Below, in pieces: positions 7,864 through 10,595 of a stretch of DNA of 10,595 bases. The DNA is from an uncultured Planctomycetaceae bacterium (lineage in GTDB: Bacteria > Planctomycetota > Planctomycetia > Pirellulales > UBA1268). A program made the translations under genes and the position numbers. The stretch lies in contig CALAZQ010000308.1 in the NCBI GenBank assembly GCA_937926325.1, positions 1 to 10,595 of the forward strand, written 5' to 3'. Under the pieces are notes generated by a model, which worked only from the letters and a program-made list of their open reading frames with translations, did no database searches and had not been told where the DNA came from. Positions within the stretch are counted from its first letter, which is position 1; every line of letters begins with the position of its first letter.

Positions 7864-10595
7864 AAATCCAGAAGGTCACGCTGCGGAACTACCGCCGGCA
7901 TGAACAGCTTGAAGTCAGCTTTGCTGCCGACCGGACGCTGATCCACGGTCCCAACGAGATCGGCAAGAGCAGCCTGATCGAAGCGATTCACCGCTGTCTC
8001 TTCTATCGACACAAGTCGAGAGCCGCCGGGCTGCTGGAGCGGATGCAGCCCCGGACCGGCGGCGATCCAGAAGTGACGATCGAGTTTGCAACCGGCGGCG
8101 TGCAGTACACCCTGCAGAAAAAGTTTCGGGGGCCGACCGGCTCCCGGGCGGTGCTGATAACCGCAGATGACAGGCGGCTGGAAGGAGATGCCGCCGAAGA
8201 AGCCCTGCTGAAGCTGTTGCAAGTCGATGAGGTGCGGGGCCAACAGGAAGAGGCCTTTAATGCCCAGTGGGCTCACCTCTGGGTCTGGCAGGGCTCGGCC
8301 CAGGATGAGCCTGCTCGCAAAACCAGCGGCGGCACGGTCCAGCAGCTTCGCCACCAGCTGCAGCAGCAGGAGGGGCTGGGGGTGTTGGCCTCAAGCCGTG
8401 ATGATGCCGTCAAAGCTGCGTTTCTGAAACGCGCCGAGGCTATCTTCGGACAGGGAGCCAAGCCCAAGAAGAAGTCACGGCTGGGGCAGGCAGAGGAACA
8501 GCTAGCAGCCGCGGTAGAAAAAACAAACGCCGCTACCGAGCAGTTCCAGGCGAGTCTCGAAGCCACCGATCGACTCGTCAGGGCTGAGGAGCTGATTGCA
8601 ACGAGCACCAAGACGCAGGCCGAGGCTGCGGCAGCACTGGTGCCGATCCAGCAGCAATTGGCTGCGGCTGAACGGCTGGCCGGTGAACAGTCCGATCAAC
8701 AGAAGCTGGTCGATCACGCAGCTGAACAGCTGGAAGCCCTCCAGCAAAGTGACACTGTCATCAGGCAACTGGCAGGAGAGCTGACCGATCTTGCCCGGCG
8801 GATCGAGCCTGCAGAAGCGCAGCTTGCCCAGCTGAAAAAGCAGCAGGCCGAGCGGGCGACGAAGGCCGAAACTGCTGCTGCTGCCCTCGAGGCCTCACGG
8901 CAGGAAATCAGCCGGGTGCAGGATCGCCGGGACCTCTTTCGTGAACAACAGGCATTGATCCAGGCTGGCCAGCAGGCGGGTGAACTGGCTGAACTGATCA
9001 GTCGGATCAGTGCAGCCGAGACGGCAATCGATTCCCTCACGCGGGCGGTCGATAACCTCCCTCCGATTGACAACGATGCCATTCAGGAACTGGCCAAACT
9101 CGAAGAGCAGCTGCGACTGGCCCGGGCGAAGGTTGAGCTGACGGCGACGGGCATTGAACTGCTGGCCGCGGAGCATGAGCTGCGGCTGAACGGACAGCCG
9201 CTGGCCCTCCACGACCGCCGGACCATCACCGAGGTCGCCACCATCACAATCGATGGACAGACCGAACTGGTGATTACACCGGGGGGTGGAGCCTCGCTCG
9301 CAGCAGCCCGGGAAGAGGCCGCGGTGGCCGAGCAGCGGCTTCGGGAGCGGCTGGCGGCCTTGGGGGTGACCGATCTCAAGACAGCTACCGACCGGCTGGC
9401 CCAGCGACAGCGGCTCACCCTGCAAGTCGATCAGCACGAACTTGCCATCAGTACTCTGCTCGGCGGTGAAACGCGGGAAGGGCTGGCCGACCGTGAGCGA
9501 ACCAGCCGCCAGCGGGTCGCCGAGGCAGAGCAGCGGGTCGCCGCTCTACGGCACCGCGAGGACAGCGGCCTCGCCACGGTTGTGCTGCCCGAGGCACCTG
9601 CCGAACTTGAGCAGGCAGCTGCTGCAGTCGAGGCTGAATATGAACAGCTGCAGCTGACAGTCCGTGCGCAGCTCGAAGCCGCAGAGGCGGCCCGCCAGGC
9701 CCAGACCAGTGCGGAACAGGATGTGCTGCAAGCAGAGCAGGCTGTGTTCGCCGATCGCACCACGCTGGAGACGCTACGCCGTCGCCACGAAACATTGGAA
9801 GGGCATCATGGTGATGAGGCGACACGGGCTCAGGCCCTGCTCGCCGCCCGGGCCGAGCAGCAGGCTGCCCAGGTTGCCGTCGCCGCGACTGCCGCACAGC
9901 TCGACCAGCTCGACTGCCCACGGCTGGAGGCTGACCGTTCCCGCTTCGAACGGGTCGCTGGCCAGGCAGCCCAGACGATTCAGGACGCCCGGGAATCCCG
10001 TGCTGCCGCCCAGGCAGTGCTGACACAGGCCGGATCGGTCGATCTCCATGAGGCCCAGGCGTCTGCCCAGGCTGCGCAGGCAGCGGCTCAGCGGGAATGC
10101 GAAGCTGCCCGACGGGAGGCTGCTGCCATTGCCCGACTGCGGGACTGCTTCACGGCAATCAGCCGAGAACGGGCCGATCAGGTCGTCGCCCCCTTGCGGG
10201 CCAAAGCCGAAGATTACCTGACGGCCATGTTCGGCAAGGGCACAAAGGTCGCACTCAGTTTTGATGACCAGCAGGGGTTCTTCGATCTCCAGGTGATGCG
10301 ACCAGATGCCGGTGGGCACAGCTTTTCGTTTACCGAACTGAGCGGCGGGACCCGCGAGCAGGTTGCCGCCGGGCTGCGGCTGGCGATGGCTGAAATTCTC
10401 GCCGCCCGCTACGGTGGTAGCCTACCGGTCGTCTTTGATGACGCCTTCACCAACAGCGACCCGCAGCGAATTGGCAGGCTGCAACGGATGCTCGACCTAG
10501 CCGCCAGCCGCGGCCTGCAGGTGATCGTGCTCTCCTGCGGACCGGCCGCCTATCGGATGTTCGGTGCCACCGAGATCGACCTGGTGAATCTGCTT
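7860..10595 (+). CDS. SbcC/Rad50/YhaN-like coiled-coil ATPase (3' partial)
   Basis: The frame starts at the ATG overlapping the previous stop (ATGA) and stays open for 912 codons to the window edge. It is predicted to be the ATPase partner of the phosphoesterase, forming an Mre11-Rad50-type complex that clamps and processes DNA ends. The N-terminal head has Walker A GPNEIGKS (30-37) and a likely Q-loop Gln at Q144 (WVWQGSA). From about residue 205 to 770 the sequence is Ala/Gln/Glu/Arg-rich and looks like two long coiled-coil arms, interrupted near 438-480 by a Gly/Thr/Ile-rich insertion ending in PGGG. The C-terminal head has the ABC signature LSGGTREQ (827-834), Walker B LPVVFDD (855-861) and D-loop NSDPQR. 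The NE-x-GKS Walker A and DD Walker B resemble YhaN more than classical SbcC. There is no CxxC zinc hook: the five Cys (46, 686, 747, 763, 893) are all isolated. The end matches the usual C-terminus of the family, so probably only a few codons are missing. Confidence 0.9.
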   Translation, partial: MKIQKVTLRNYRRHEQLEVSFAADRTLIHGPNEIGKSSLIEAIHRCLFYRHKSRAAGLLERMQPRTGGDPEVTIEFATGGVQYTLQKKFRGPTGSRAVLITADDRRLEGDAAEEALLKLLQVDEVRGQQEEAFNAQWAHLWVWQGSAQDEPARKTSGGTVQQLRHQLQQQEGLGVLASSRDDAVKAAFLKRAEAIFGQGAKPKKKSRLGQAEEQLAAAVEKTNAATEQFQASLEATDRLVRAEELIATSTKTQAEAAAALVPIQQQLAAAERLAGEQSDQQKLVDHAAEQLEALQQSDTVIRQLAGELTDLARRIEPAEAQLAQLKKQQAERATKAETAAAALEASRQEISRVQDRRDLFREQQALIQAGQQAGELAELISRISAAETAIDSLTRAVDNLPPIDNDAIQELAKLEEQLRLARAKVELTATGIELLAAEHELRLNGQPLALHDRRTITEVATITIDGQTELVITPGGGASLAAAREEAAVAEQRLRERLAALGVTDLKTATDRLAQRQRLTLQVDQHELAISTLLGGETREGLADRERTSRQRVAEAEQRVAALRHREDSGLATVVLPEAPAELEQAAAAVEAEYEQLQLTVRAQLEAAEAARQAQTSAEQDVLQAEQAVFADRTTLETLRRRHETLEGHHGDEATRAQALLAARAEQQAAQVAVAATAAQLDQLDCPRLEADRSRFERVAGQAAQTIQDARESRAAAQAVLTQAGSVDLHEAQASAQAAQAAAQRECEAARREAAAIARLRDCFTAISRERADQVVAPLRAKAEDYLTAMFGKGTKVALSFDDQQGFFDLQVMRPDAGGHSFSFTELSGGTREQVAAGLRLAMAEILAARYGGSLPVVFDDAFTNSDPQRIGRLQRMLDLAASRGLQVIVLSCGPAAYRMFGATEIDLVNLL

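Noticed and set aside
8518..8526. A-rich run in the ATPase gene as a frameshift site
   Set aside because: The conserved C-terminal ATPase motifs lie in the same frame as the start, so no shift is needed, and no nearby alternative product is evident.
1..10595. A new anti-phage defence island
   Set aside because: All three proteins fit known DNA-end repair families in a known order; no integrase, toxin, methylase or other defence gene is present. AddAB-type enzymes can degrade phage DNA, but nothing here shows a dedicated defence role.

Overview
The window is about 10.6 kb of GC-rich bacterial DNA, almost completely coding, with all genes on the + strand. It holds three large genes that read as one operon for processing DNA double-strand ends: (1) a giant single-chain AddB-AddA fusion, 5'-truncated by the window edge (1-6627); (2) an SbcD/Mre11-like metallophosphoesterase (6685-7863); (3) an SbcC/Rad50/YhaN-like coiled-coil ATPase, open at the 3' window edge (7860-10595). 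No RNA genes, insertion sequences, CRISPR arrays or terminators were seen. The only gap between genes is 57 bp (6628-6684), with no recognisable signal in it.

Gene 1 starts with an AddB-like half: a helicase-like scaffold, then a PD-(D/E)XK nuclease carrying a four-cysteine iron-sulfur staple. A short linker leads into an AddA-like half: a complete UvrD/RecB-type helicase motor and a second PD-(D/E)XK nuclease. By family knowledge this is a RecBCD-type helicase-nuclease that resects double-strand ends before RecA loading. Here both subunits are one polypeptide of more than 2200 residues. Gene 2 encodes the nuclease and gene 3 the ATPase of an Mre11-Rad50-type complex; they overlap by 4 bp (ATGA), with a clean GGAGG ribosome binding site ahead of gene 3. 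The order addB-addA-sbcD-sbcC is the order known from Bacillus subtilis, so two end-processing machines travel together, although here one is fused and the other is of the YhaO/YhaN type.

The organism cannot be named from the sequence. High GC, little Shine-Dalgarno signal before gene 2, and the protein subfamilies would fit Planctomycetota or a related group; this is a weak inference. The genes look like chromosomal DNA-repair genes rather than a mobile or defence island. The main oddities are the AddB-AddA fusion, a near-perfect 40-nt inverted repeat inside its coding sequence, substituted metal ligands in the phosphoesterase, and a small beta-type insertion at the middle of the ATPase coiled coil in place of a zinc hook.
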